Below are positions 9,526-17,724 of a stretch of DNA of 64,000 bases, piece by piece. The first letter of the stretch is position 1, and the number at the start of each line of letters is the position of its first letter. A model generated the notes under the pieces. It ran no database searches. It had not been told where the DNA came from and was given only the letters and a program-made list of their open reading frames with translations. Source of the stretch: Paraburkholderia ferrariae NBRC 106233 (GTDB lineage: Bacteria > Pseudomonadota > Gammaproteobacteria > Burkholderiales > Burkholderiaceae); NCBI RefSeq assembly GCF_000685035.1, contig NZ_BAYB01000012.1:248001-312000 (forward strand). Reading direction: 5' to 3'. The translations under genes were made by a program, and so were the position numbers.

Positions 9526-10216
9526 TCCGAACGTTGCCGTTGTCCTGATCGAAGACGAAAAGCAGATTCGCCGCTTCGTGCGGGCGTCGCTGGAAGGCGA
9601 AGGGATCGTCGTGCACGACGCCGAAACGGGCAAGCAGGGCCTCGTCGAGGCGGCCACGCGCAAGCCCGATCTCGTGATCGTCGATCTCGGCCTGCCCGAC
9701 ACCGACGGGCTCGACGTGATCCGCGAACTGCGCGGCTGGAGCGATCTGCCGGTGATCGTGCTTTCGGCGCGCACCCAGGAAAGCGAGAAGGTGGCCGCGC
9801 TCGACGCCGGCGCCGACGACTACCTGACCAAGCCGTTCGGCGTATCCGAACTGCTCGCGCGCATCCGTGCCCACTTGCGCCGGCGCAACCGCGGCGGCGC
9901 GAACGAAGAGCCGCAGGTGAGTTTCGGCGAGGTGACGGTCGATCTGGGGCTGCGCCAGGTCACGCGCGCGGGCGCGCCGGTTCATCTGACCCCCATCGAG
10001 TACCGGCTGCTCGCCACGCTCGTGCGCGACGCGGGCCGCGTGCTCACGCACCGGCAATTGCTGCGCGAGGTGTGGGGGCCGTCGCACGTGGAGAGCAGCC
10101 ACTACCTGCGGATCTACATGGCGCACCTGCGCCAGAAGCTCGAACGCGACCCCGCGCAGCCCGAGCACATCGTGACCGAGACGGGCGTGGGCTACCGGCT
10201 GGTGGGCGTGCAGTGA
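9518..10216 (+). CDS. kdpE: Response regulator KdpE (OmpR family)
   Basis: A 232-residue regulator with an N-terminal receiver domain (acidic pair near residues 12-14, phospho-acceptor Asp56 in VIVDLGLPD, conserved Lys in YLTKPFG) and a C-terminal winged-helix DNA-binding domain (about residues 130-232, with SSHYLRIYMAHLRQKLE). It activates kdpFABC, probably through the T-rich box at 1563-1587. Its start overlaps kdpD, and its last codon lies about 20 bp before the promoter of the gdx unit. Confidence 0.96.
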   Translation: MSDPNVAVVLIEDEKQIRRFVRASLEGEGIVVHDAETGKQGLVEAATRKPDLVIVDLGLPDTDGLDVIRELRGWSDLPVIVLSARTQESEKVAALDAGADDYLTKPFGVSELLARIRAHLRRRNRGGANEEPQVSFGEVTVDLGLRQVTRAGAPVHLTPIEYRLLATLVRDAGRVLTHRQLLREVWGPSHVESSHYLRIYMAHLRQKLERDPAQPEHIVTETGVGYRLVGVQ

Positions 10217-10237
10217 GCAGGAAAAGGCATCCGGCGA

Positions 10238-10243
10238 TATAAT
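10238..10243 (+). promoter_or_regulatory. -10 element of the gdx transcript
   Basis: An exact TATAAT hexamer. The expected transcription start (about 10250) falls at the first base of the riboswitch stem at 10251, which supports a promoter driving the aptamer and gdx. The -35 region overlaps the kdpE stop and is weak. Confidence 0.6.
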
Positions 10244-10250
10244 TACAAAA

Positions 10251-10293
10251 CTGTAAGGACGGCCTTGCAGTTTTTTAGTCCGGGGACGACCCC
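10251..10293 (+). promoter_or_regulatory. Guanidine-II (mini-ykkC) riboswitch
   Basis: Two consecutive hairpins each present an ACGR tetraloop. The first has an 8-bp stem with one G-U pair (10251-10258 with 10263-10270) and loop ACGG at 10259-10262. The second has stem GGGG/CCCC (10282-10285 with 10290-10293) and loop ACGA at 10286-10289. An 11-nt T-rich linker joins them, and the Shine-Dalgarno of gdx follows at about 10300. This matches the guanidine-II class, which frees the ribosome-binding site when guanidinium binds. Confidence 0.9.
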
Positions 10294-10311
10294 ATTTTCA
10301 GGGAGCGTCTC

Positions 10312-10632
10312 ATGTCCTGGTTTCTTCTCCTCATTGCCGGTCTGCTCGAAGTGGCGTGGGCCGCCGGCCTCAAGATGTCCGACGGATTCACGCGGCTGTG
10401 GCCGTCGGTCTTCACTCTCGTCACCGCGCTCGGCAGCTTCGGTCTGCTGGCGATGGCCATGCGGCAACTGCCGCTCGGCACGGCTTACGCCGTGTGGACC
10501 GGTATCGGCGCGGTAGGCGCGTTCATCTTCGGCATTGTCGCCATGGGCGAGACGCTTTCCGTCGCCCGCGTGGCGAGCGCGGCGCTCATCGTGCTCGGGC
10601 TCGTGGGCCTCAAGCTGACCTCGGCGGCCTGA
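10312..10632 (+). CDS. gdx: Guanidinium exporter (SMR family, Gdx/SugE)
   Basis: A 106-residue four-helix small multidrug resistance protein. The conserved membrane Glu13 ([11 protein letters not shown]) binds substrate, and [14 protein letters not shown] is the family signature. The KMSDGF segment is typical of the Gdx subtype rather than EmrE-type multidrug exporters. A guanidine-II riboswitch sits directly upstream, so the protein is best called a guanidinium/proton antiporter of the inner membrane; older annotation would be SugE or quaternary ammonium resistance. It forms its own short transcription unit. Confidence 0.93.
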   Translation: MSWFLLLIAGLLEVAWAAGLKMSDGFTRLWPSVFTLVTALGSFGLLAMAMRQLPLGTAYAVWTGIGAVGAFIFGIVAMGETLSVARVASAALIVLGLVGLKLTSAA

Positions 10633-10877
10633 TCGGGCGCTCCGCCTTCCCGTTTTCGAGCCCGATGCCGCATTTTGCTGTTGCATCCGCAGCAATGCGC
10701 ACTGCGGCGCTGCGAAAGGCGTAGCTATAATGGAACAGTCATAACCCGATCACACTCCGCGCCGCCGGCGCGGCGAGCGTCGGCGCCGCAGGGTACCGGG
10801 AGGGCCCCGGTCCCTCGATGCGCGGTCCTCGCCTGGCGGTGCCACGGCGCCCGGCCGCACCGCGCGAGGAGACAGCC

Positions 10878-11492
10878 ATGCTGGAACCATTTTCGCTAGC
10901 AGCGGGCCTGTCGTGGGGCAGCGGCCTGCGCCTCTACCTCACGGTGTTCATGGCCGGCGTGATGCAGCGCCTCGGCCTGATCCATCTGCCCGACACGCTG
11001 GCCGTGCTGGCCTCGCCGTGGGTGATCGGCGTCGCCGCGGCGCTCACCGTGCTCGAATTCCTCGCCGACAAAGTCCCCGCGTTCGATTCGCTCTGGGACG
11101 CGCTCCACACCTTCATCCGCATTCCGGCCGGCGCCGTGCTCGCAGCCGGGGCGATGGGCCACGCCGATCCGGCCGTGCTGACCGTCGCGGCGCTGGTGGG
11201 CGGCACGCTCGCCGGCACCGCGCACCTCGCGAAGGCCGGCACGCGCGCGCTGATCAACCTCTCGCCCGAACCTGTCTCGAACGTCGTCACGTCGAGCGCC
11301 GAAGACGGCCTGACCTTCGTCGGCCTGCTGCTCGCGTTCTTCTTGCCGCTGCTGTTCCTGCTGATGCTCGTGGCCTTTCTGGTGCTTGCCGCCTGGGCGC
11401 TTCCGCGCTTGTGGCGCGGCGTGCAGGGCGGTTTTCGCGGCATGGCCGCGCACATGGTCTCGCGCTTTTCGCTGCGGAGCCGTCACGATTGA
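10878..11492 (+). CDS. DUF4126 membrane protein
   Basis: A 204-residue hydrophobic protein of unknown function. The ATG at 10878 follows GAGGAGAC, and the upstream in-frame extension is Arg/Pro-rich and unlikely to be coding. Several membrane helices are visible (LRLYLTVFMAGVMQRLG, WVIGVAAALTVLEFLADK and a C-terminal LLLAFFLPLLFLLMLVAFLV). A TATAAT at 10726-10731, about 150 bp upstream, may be its promoter, although no good -35 is seen. Its stop overlaps a possible TTG start of the next gene, suggesting co-translation with the permease. Confidence 0.85.
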   Translation: MLEPFSLAAGLSWGSGLRLYLTVFMAGVMQRLGLIHLPDTLAVLASPWVIGVAAALTVLEFLADKVPAFDSLWDALHTFIRIPAGAVLAAGAMGHADPAVLTVAALVGGTLAGTAHLAKAGTRALINLSPEPVSNVVTSSAEDGLTFVGLLLAFFLPLLFLLMLVAFLVLAAWALPRLWRGVQGGFRGMAAHMVSRFSLRSRHD

Positions 11493-14146
11493 GCGTTCCT
11501 CCCCGTTCTACGCACGCTTCGTCCCCGCAAGAGCCCGCGCGTAGCGAGGGCGGCCCCGGTGTGCCGCGCCCGCAGCCGGGCGCCGGGGCGGTGCATCGTT
11601 CTCCCGGTTTTTTCGACGTCGTGCGCCTTGCCGTTCGCATGACGGCGCGCGACTGGCGCGCCGGCGAATTGACGATGCTGCTGCTCGCGCTGGTGCTCGC
11701 CGTCGCGGCGCTTTCGAGCGTGGGTTTTCTCGCCGACCGGCTCGACCGGGGGCTCGAGCGCGACGCCCGACGCATGATCGCCGCCGATTTCATCGTCCGC
11801 GCCGATCACCCCGTCGATCCGATGTTCCTGCGCGAGGCGCAGTCGCTCGCGCTGCGCACCGCGAATACGGCAATCTTTCCGAGCATGGTGACGGCCGATG
11901 CCGCCAACGGCCAGCCGCTCTCGCGGCTGGCGGCCATCAAGGCGGTGTCGGCGGACTATCCGTTGCGCGGCGCGCTGCGTATCGCGCCGGCCGCAGGCGC
12001 GCCCGATCGCGAGGCGCAGGGCATCCCGCCCCCCGGCACGGTCTGGGTGGACGACGAGTTGCTCGACGCGCTCAAGCTGCACGTGGGCAGCGCCGTGAAG
12101 GTGGGCAACCGCAGCTTCACGGTGGGCGCCGTCATTACGCGCGAGCTCGACCGCGGCTTCTCGTTCGTGAACTTCTCGCCGCGCCTCATGATGCGCGACG
12201 ACGAGCTCGCGTCCACGGGGCTCGTCACCTACGGCAGCCGCGTGACGTACCGGCTGCTCGTCGCGGGTGCCGACCCCGCTGTCGCGCAATTCGCGAAGTG
12301 GGCGCATGCACGCGTGGACGGCGGCCAGATGCGCGGCGTCGGTCTCGAATCGCTGCACGACGGCCAGCCGCAGGTACGGCAGACGCTCGACCGCGCGCGC
12401 CATTTCCTCACGCTCGTTTCGCTCCTCACGGCGCTGCTCGCCGCGGTGGCGATCGCCATGGCCGCGCATCGCTACACGCGGCGGCATCTCGATAGCTGCG
12501 CCACCATGCGCTGCGTCGGCGCGAGCCAGCGCACGCTGCGCACGCTCTTCGTGCTCGAATTCCTCGGACTGGGGCTTGTGGGCGGCGCGGTGGGCGTGGC
12601 GCTCGGCTATGCGGGGCATTTCGCGCTGCTCGCCTGGCTCGGCAGCCTGATCTCGGTGCAGTTGCCGTATCCGGGGCCGCTTGCCGCGCTCGAAGGTCTC
12701 GCGGCCGGCCTCGTGCTGTTGCTCGGTTTCGCGCTGCCGCCGCTCCTGCCGCTCACGCGCGTGCCGCCGGTGCGCGTGCTGCGCCGCGAATGGGGCGAAG
12801 CGGGGCGCACCGCCTGGGCCGCCTATGGCGTGGGCATCGTGCTCTTCGCCGGACTTCTCGTGATTGCGGCGGGCGAGTTGAAGCTCGGCGGCATCGTGGC
12901 CGGCGGCTTTGCGATCGGCATGCTCGTGTTCGCCTGTGTGGCGCGACTCGCGCTCTGGGGCGCGGCGCGCCTCGCGCGCAGCGAGCGGCTGGGCGGCGGG
13001 GTGCGCGCGGGCGTGGGCTGGCGCTACGCGCTGGCGTCGCTGGAGCGGCGCCCGGGCGCGAGCGCGTTGCAGATCACGGCGCTCTCCATCGGCCTCATGT
13101 GCCTCCTGCTGATCGCGATGACGCGCAACGACCTCATCGACGGCTGGCGCAAATCGACCCCGCCCGACGCGCCCAACGAATTCCTCATCGACATCCAGCC
13201 CGACCAGCGCGACGCCGTGGCGGGATGGTTGCGCACGCACGGGTTCGCGGACGTCGCGCTCGAGCCGATGGTGCGCGGCCGCCTCATTGCGATCAACGAC
13301 AAGCCGGTGGACCCCGTGCATTACCCGAGCGAGGACGCGCGGCGCCTCGTGGACCGCGAGTTCAACCTCTCGTACACGACGCAACTGCCCGACGACAATC
13401 GCATCGCCGCCGGCACGTGGTACGGCGACTCCAGCGCGCCGCAACTGTCGATCGAAGAGGGGCTCGCGAAGCTGATCGGCGTGAAGACCGGCGACGTGCT
13501 CAAGTTCGACGTGACCGGCCTCGAAGTGAGCGCGCCCGTGACGAGCGTGCGCAAGCTCGACTGGGGCTCGTTCAAGGTCAACTTCTTCGTGCTGATGCCG
13601 CCGCCCTTGCTGCGCGACTTCCCGGCCACCTACATCACGAGTTTCCATTTGCCCGATGCGCAGCGCAGCGTCGTGGACGGTCTCGTCGCGCAATATCCGA
13701 ACGTCACGGCCATCGATATCGCGCCGATTCTCGCGCAGATCCAGCGCATGCTGGAGCAGGTCATCGGCGCGGTGCAGTTCCTCTTCCTGTTCACGCTCGC
13801 GGCGGGCGTGCTCGTGCTCTACGCGGCGCTCGCGGGCACGCGCGACGAGCGCATGCGCGAGTCCGCGCTGCTGCGGGCGCTCGGGGCGTCGCATGGGCAG
13901 GTGCGCGCGGTGCAGGTAGCGGAGTTCGTTGCCGTCGGCGCGCTCTCCGGACTCATGGCGGCCATCGGCGCGCAGGTGGTGGGCAACGTGCTCGCCACGC
14001 GCGTGTTCCAGTTCTATCTGCCGTTCGACCCGTGGCTCGTGCCCGCGGGTATTGCGGCGGGCGTGGCATGCGCGGGCGTGGGCGGCTGGATCAGCCTGCG
14101 GCACGTGCTGGCGCGGCCCGCGCTGCAGTCGTTGCGCGACGCCTGA
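11489..14146 (+). CDS. ybbP: YbbP-like FtsX-family ABC permease
   Basis: A large inner-membrane permease (885 residues from the TTG at 11489, which overlaps the DUF4126 stop and has GGAG upstream; GTG 11591 or ATG 11639 would give 851 or 835). It matches E. coli YbbP throughout: RMTARDWRAGEL at the N-terminus, then a periplasmic-type domain, then INDKPVD, REFNLSY, SIEEGLAKLIGVKTGD and VRKLDWGSFKVNFF, and two FtsX membrane blocks. The family works with a YbbA-type ATPase, possibly moving lipids or lipoproteins. No ATPase gene lies in this window, so the partner must be encoded elsewhere. Confidence 0.88.
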   Translation: MSVPPRSTHASSPQEPARSEGGPGVPRPQPGAGAVHRSPGFFDVVRLAVRMTARDWRAGELTMLLLALVLAVAALSSVGFLADRLDRGLERDARRMIAADFIVRADHPVDPMFLREAQSLALRTANTAIFPSMVTADAANGQPLSRLAAIKAVSADYPLRGALRIAPAAGAPDREAQGIPPPGTVWVDDELLDALKLHVGSAVKVGNRSFTVGAVITRELDRGFSFVNFSPRLMMRDDELASTGLVTYGSRVTYRLLVAGADPAVAQFAKWAHARVDGGQMRGVGLESLHDGQPQVRQTLDRARHFLTLVSLLTALLAAVAIAMAAHRYTRRHLDSCATMRCVGASQRTLRTLFVLEFLGLGLVGGAVGVALGYAGHFALLAWLGSLISVQLPYPGPLAALEGLAAGLVLLLGFALPPLLPLTRVPPVRVLRREWGEAGRTAWAAYGVGIVLFAGLLVIAAGELKLGGIVAGGFAIGMLVFACVARLALWGAARLARSERLGGGVRAGVGWRYALASLERRPGASALQITALSIGLMCLLLIAMTRNDLIDGWRKSTPPDAPNEFLIDIQPDQRDAVAGWLRTHGFADVALEPMVRGRLIAINDKPVDPVHYPSEDARRLVDREFNLSYTTQLPDDNRIAAGTWYGDSSAPQLSIEEGLAKLIGVKTGDVLKFDVTGLEVSAPVTSVRKLDWGSFKVNFFVLMPPPLLRDFPATYITSFHLPDAQRSVVDGLVAQYPNVTAIDIAPILAQIQRMLEQVIGAVQFLFLFTLAAGVLVLYAALAGTRDERMRESALLRALGASHGQVRAVQVAEFVAVGALSGLMAAIGAQVVGNVLATRVFQFYLPFDPWLVPAGIAAGVACAGVGGWISLRHVLARPALQSLRDA

Positions 14147-14284
14147 GGGGCGCGGGGCGCGATCCTCGCGAGGCGCGCGGCCCGTCGCGCGCCGCTATGC
14201 GAAAATCGTGGCCTTCCCCCTGCGCGTTTTGCGCGCGAGGTCAGCCCCCAACGTTTTTTGCATCGACTTTCCGTAACTTTCCGT

Positions 14285-14695
14285 ATGACCGATTCAGCCG
14301 ACGAAGCGCCGCAGCAACCCACGGCCTTCGAACTCGTCGGCGGCGAGGCCCGCGTGCGCGAACTCGTCGACCGCTTCTACGACCTGATGGATCTCGAGGC
14401 CGATTTCGCGGGCATCCGCGCCCTGCATCCGCCCACGCTCGACGGCTCGCGCGACAAGCTGTTCTGGTTCCTGAGCGGCTGGCTGGGCGGCCCCGATCAC
14501 TACATCGAACGGTTTGGCCATCCGCGCCTGCGTGCGCGCCATCTGCCGTTTGCGATTGCGTCGTCCGAGCGCGACCAGTGGCTGCGCTGCATGGCGTGGG
14601 CCATGGAGGACGTGGGTCTGGCCGAGCCGCTTCGCGAGCGCCTGCTGCACTCGTTTTTCGATACGGCCGACTGGATGCGCAATCGCCCGGGTTGA
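14285..14695 (+). CDS. Group II truncated hemoglobin
   Basis: A 136-residue heme protein of the GlbO/YjbI type. Seen: B-helix Phe31-Tyr32 (B9/B10), the WFLSGWLGGP segment, proximal His86 in RLRARHLPF, and Trp99 at the G8 position (ERDQWL), the group II hallmark. Such proteins bind O2 or NO and are linked to peroxide or NO handling. There is no clear Shine-Dalgarno before the ATG; instead a 10-bp direct duplication (14267-14286) runs into it. It appears to be a single-gene unit. Confidence 0.93.
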   Translation: MTDSADEAPQQPTAFELVGGEARVRELVDRFYDLMDLEADFAGIRALHPPTLDGSRDKLFWFLSGWLGGPDHYIERFGHPRLRARHLPFAIASSERDQWLRCMAWAMEDVGLAEPLRERLLHSFFDTADWMRNRPG

Positions 14696-14730
14696 TCGGG
14701 CTTGATCCAGGTTGATCTGCGCTGATCTGA
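14691..14730 (+). repeat. Degenerate 10-bp tandem repeat
   Basis: Four 10-bp units, each carrying TTGATC or CTGATC in the same phase, start inside the stop codon region of the hemoglobin gene. A separate 8-bp inverted repeat (14736-14743 with 14753-14760) follows but has no T run, so it is not a convincing terminator. Confidence 0.7.
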
Positions 14731-14887
14731 GTTTGGCCGGGCCTATGCGACTGGCCCGGCGAGTGGGCCGGTACAGTCCGGCCGTGGCATCCGGCATGTG
14801 CATTTGGGAACACGCCCAGTGCCGCCCATAATGGGCCGAATAGAGGCCGATTGCCAGCCTGGCATGGACAGGAAGGAGACTCGACGT

Positions 14888-15619
14888 ATGACGACCAGGG
14901 CGTTGTTTCGCGAAGATGCCTATCTCACCCACTGCGACGCGACGCTCGTCGCGGTGCGCGAGGACGGCGTGCTGCTGGACCGAACGGTGTTCTATCCGCT
15001 CGGCGGCGGTCAGGCCGGCGACACCGGCGCGCTGATCCTCGCCGACGGCACGCGCATCGCGATTGCCGACACGCGCAAGGCGAAGTTCGAAGGCGCCACG
15101 CCCGACGACGCCCTGCACGTGCCCGCGCCGGGCCAGGAGGCGCTGCTTGCCAGCCTGCGGGCCGGCGAGCCGGTGCGCGCGGAGATCGACTGGGCGCGGC
15201 GCCATCGGCACATGCGGCTGCACACGGCGAGCCACCTGATGTGCGCGGTGCTGCCGTATGCCGTGGATGGCTGCAGCATCACGACCGACTACGCGCGGCT
15301 CGACTTCGCGACCGTCGAGCCGATCGAGCGCGAAGGCGTCGAGGCGCGGCTCGCGGAACTGGTGGCGGGGGCGCATCCGGTAGCCACCGAGTGGATTACC
15401 GACGAGGAAATGGCCGCGCGCCCCGAACTCGTCCGCACGATGAGCGTGAAGCCGCCGATGGGCCTCGGGCGCGTGCGTCTGTTGCGTATCGAGAGCGTCG
15501 ATTTGCAGCCCTGCGGCGGCACGCACGTGCGCAATACGAGCGAGATCGGCGCGCTGCGCGTGGCGAAGCTGGAGAAGAAAAGCGCCCGCACGCGGCGCCT
15601 CGTGCTGGAGCTCGCATGA
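14888..15619 (+). CDS. Alanyl-tRNA editing protein (AlaX family)
   Basis: A 243-residue stand-alone editing domain that hydrolyses Ser- or Gly-tRNA(Ala). Seen: the FYPLGGGQAGD motif near residues 35-45, the zinc-binding HTASH (His112, His116), and a later CGGTHV that supplies further zinc ligands. This is the AlaRS-like editing core without the aminoacylation domain. The ATG at 14888 follows AGGAAGGAG. It overlaps the next gene by 4 bp (ATGA), indicating a two-gene operon. Confidence 0.92.
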   Translation: MTTRALFREDAYLTHCDATLVAVREDGVLLDRTVFYPLGGGQAGDTGALILADGTRIAIADTRKAKFEGATPDDALHVPAPGQEALLASLRAGEPVRAEIDWARRHRHMRLHTASHLMCAVLPYAVDGCSITTDYARLDFATVEPIEREGVEARLAELVAGAHPVATEWITDEEMAARPELVRTMSVKPPMGLGRVRLLRIESVDLQPCGGTHVRNTSEIGALRVAKLEKKSARTRRLVLELA

Positions 15620-16209
15620 CGGCGGTTCTCGATCCGCGGGCGCGCGAGGTGCTCGACTTCTGGTTCGGCACGCCGGGTTCGGCGGAGTACGGTCGGCCGC
15701 GCAAGATGTGGTTCAGCAAGGACGACGCGTTCGATGCGCGATTGCGCGAGCGTTTTGGCGCCCTGCTGGAGGCGGCTTGTGCGGGCGAACGGGACGCGTG
15801 GGCCGCAACGCCCGAAGGCACGCTCGCGCTCGTGATCGTGCTCGACCAGTTCTCGCGCAACTGCCATCGCGGCACGCCGCGGGCGTTCGCCGCCGACGCT
15901 CGCGCGCTGGCGTTCTCGCAGCGGCTGGTGGCGAGCGGCGCGGACCGCGGGCTCCCTACGCTCTATCACCGTGTGTTCGTGTATTTGCCGTTCGAGCACG
16001 CCGAATCGATGGACGCGCAACGCGAATCGTTGAGGCTTTTCGGCGCGCTGCGGCACGAGCCGGACGGCGAGGACTACTACGATTTCGCCGTGCGGCACGC
16101 GAAGGTGATCGAGCGTTTCGGACGCTTCCCGCATCGCAACGCGCAACTGGGGCGCCCGTCGAGCGAAGCCGAACTCGCCTTCCTGCGCGAGCCCGGCTCC
16201 GGGTTCTAG
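15616..16209 (+). CDS. DUF924 family protein
   Basis: A 197-residue helical protein of unknown function with TPR-like fold in known relatives. Family landmarks: EVLDFWFG near the N-terminus, RKMWFSKDDAFDARLRERF, IVLDQFSRNCHRGTPRAFA and LPFEHAESMDAQ. The start overlaps the alaX stop. It converges with the SDR on the other strand, the two reading frames overlapping by 4 bp at 16206-16209. Confidence 0.9.
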   Translation: MTAVLDPRAREVLDFWFGTPGSAEYGRPRKMWFSKDDAFDARLRERFGALLEAACAGERDAWAATPEGTLALVIVLDQFSRNCHRGTPRAFAADARALAFSQRLVASGADRGLPTLYHRVFVYLPFEHAESMDAQRESLRLFGALRHEPDGEDYYDFAVRHAKVIERFGRFPHRNAQLGRPSSEAELAFLREPGSGF

Positions 16210-16952
16210 CGGCCGCCGCTCACGTCGATGAGCGCGCCGGTCACGTACGACGCGGCATCGCTCAGGAGCCAGACGATGGCCTCGGCCACTTCGTCGGCGC
16301 TGCCCGGCCGCCCGAGCGGCGTTTGCGCGCCGAGCACGGCGGCGCGGTCGGGGCGGCCGCCGCTCGCATGAATTTCCGTGTCGATGAGGCCCGGGCGCAC
16401 CGCATTCACCCGCACGCCCTGCGGACCGAGCTCCTTGGCGAGGCCGATCGTCAGCGTGTCGATGGCGCCCTTCGATGCCGCATAGTCGACGTATTCGCCG
16501 GGCGAACCGAGCCGCGACGCCGCGGACGAGACATTGACGATCGCGCCGCCTTCGCCGCCGCGGTCCTTCGACATGCGCCGCGCCGCTTCGCGCGCGCACA
16601 GGAACGCGCCGTAGACGTTCACGTCGAACATGCGTTTGAGGCGCTCGGCGCTCATCTCGGCCAGCGTGGAAGACGGCGCGACGATGCCCGCGTTGTTGAC
16701 GAGCGCGTCGACGCGGCCATAGGCGTGCTCCAGCGCGTCGAACATCGCGATCACGTCGGCTTCGCTGGCGACGTCGCCGTGCAGCACGCGCGCGTGGCCG
16801 CCTGCGCGGCCCACTTGCGCCGCGGTTTCCGCGGCAGCCGGTTCGTTATGCTGATAGTTGACGCCCACGGTCCAGCCGCGCGCGCCGAGAAGCCGCGCGG
16901 TCGCACGGCCGATGCCGCGGCTCGCGCCGGTAATCAGAACCACCTTGCTCAT
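16206..16952 (-). CDS. SDR family oxidoreductase
   Basis: A 248-residue classical short-chain dehydrogenase. Seen: cofactor motif TGASRGIG (residues 8-15), NNAG, the catalytic Ser in NVSSAASR, and the YxxxK pair in YVDYAASKGA. The C-terminal SYVTGALIDVSGG is typical. An Asn (VNYQHNE) follows the second beta strand, compatible with NADPH preference, but the substrate cannot be inferred. It is close to glucose-dehydrogenase/FabG-like SDRs often annotated YgfF. The region upstream of its start holds the 10-bp repeat array. Confidence 0.92.
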   Translation of the reverse strand: MSKVVLITGASRGIGRATARLLGARGWTVGVNYQHNEPAAAETAAQVGRAGGHARVLHGDVASEADVIAMFDALEHAYGRVDALVNNAGIVAPSSTLAEMSAERLKRMFDVNVYGAFLCAREAARRMSKDRGGEGGAIVNVSSAASRLGSPGEYVDYAASKGAIDTLTIGLAKELGPQGVRVNAVRPGLIDTEIHASGGRPDRAAVLGAQTPLGRPGSADEVAEAIVWLLSDAASYVTGALIDVSGGR

Positions 16953-17000
16953 CGGTCCATCCCCGTTGTTTGACGGTTCAATCCGGTTACATTCCGACCC

Positions 17001-17106
17001 AGGCGGGCCTGGGCGGGCTCAAGCAGGCTCAAGCAGGCCCAAGCAGGCCCAAGCAGGCCCAAGCAGGCTCAAGCAGGCTCAAGCAGGCTCAAGCAGGCTC
17101 AAGCGC
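17001..17106 (+). repeat. 10-bp tandem repeat array
   Basis: Eight units of AAGCAGGCTC or AAGCAGGCCC fill 17021-17100, flanked by degenerate units (17001-17020 and from 17101). The array lies between the SDR start (16952) and the end of the LOG-family gene (17140), so it is in the 5' region of the SDR and the 3' region of the LOG gene. It looks like a variable-number tandem repeat. Confidence 0.95.
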
Positions 17107-17139
17107 CGCGCGCAGCCGGACGATCAACGGCTCGCGCGC

Positions 17140-17724
17140 TCAGACATTGTCGCGCGCGCTGGACCACTTGTCCTGTGCGGGCGCGCGGTAGCGCTGGAGC
17201 TTGTCGATCAGCGCGGCCGGATCGCTTTCGATCTGCAGCAGATCGAAGTAGGTCTGACGCATGAAGCCTTCGCTCACGGTGTGCCGCAGCAGCGCGATCA
17301 GCGGGTCGTAGAAGCCGTCGATATTGAGCACCGCGACCGGCTTGTGGTGATAGCCGAGCTGCGCCCACGTATAGACTTCGAACAGCTCTTCGAGCGTGCC
17401 CGCACCGCCCGGCAGCGCGACGAACGCGTCCGAGAGGTCGGCCATCATCTTCTTGCGGTGGTGCATGTCGGGCACGACATGCAGTTCCGAGAGACCCTCG
17501 TGGCCCACTTCCTTGTTCACGAGCAGTTCGGGGATCACGCCGATCGCACGGCCGCCCCCGGCCATCACGGTGTCGGCGATCACGCCCATCAGGCCCACCT
17601 TGCCGCCGCCGTAGACGAGGCCGAGATCGGCCGCGACCAGCGCCCGGCCGAAGGTCTGCGCCGCTTGCGTATAGATGGGGCTGGCTCCATGCGAGGAACC
17701 GCAATAAACGCAGACGGCCTTCAT
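17140..17724 (-). CDS. LOG family protein (TIGR00730)
   Basis: A 194-residue Rossmann-like protein of the LOG family, whose characterised members release free cytokinin bases or nucleobases from nucleoside monophosphates. Seen: VYCGSS near the N-terminus, YGGGKVGLMG, and the catalytic PGGAGTLEE with the Arg-containing MHHRKKMM segment before it. Its start overlaps the stop of the TetR regulator gene (17721-17724), indicating coupling. Whether it makes a cytokinin-like compound or works in purine salvage is unknown. Confidence 0.92.
   Translation of the reverse strand: MKAVCVYCGSSHGASPIYTQAAQTFGRALVAADLGLVYGGGKVGLMGVIADTVMAGGGRAIGVIPELLVNKEVGHEGLSELHVVPDMHHRKKMMADLSDAFVALPGGAGTLEELFEVYTWAQLGYHHKPVAVLNIDGFYDPLIALLRHTVSEGFMRQTYFDLLQIESDPAALIDKLQRYRAPAQDKWSSARDNV

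Noticed and set aside
10312..10632. Multidrug (quaternary ammonium) exporter call for the SMR gene
   Set aside because: The guanidine-II riboswitch upstream and Gdx-type sequence favour guanidinium as the substrate.
11483..14104. Minus-strand open frame of 873 codons opposite the YbbP-like permease
   Set aside because: It is extremely His/Arg/Glu-rich, has no membrane or domain pattern, and mirrors a clear permease.
17001..17106. Repeat array considered as a CRISPR
   Set aside because: Units are 10 bp and contiguous with no spacers, and there are no cas genes. It is a simple tandem repeat.
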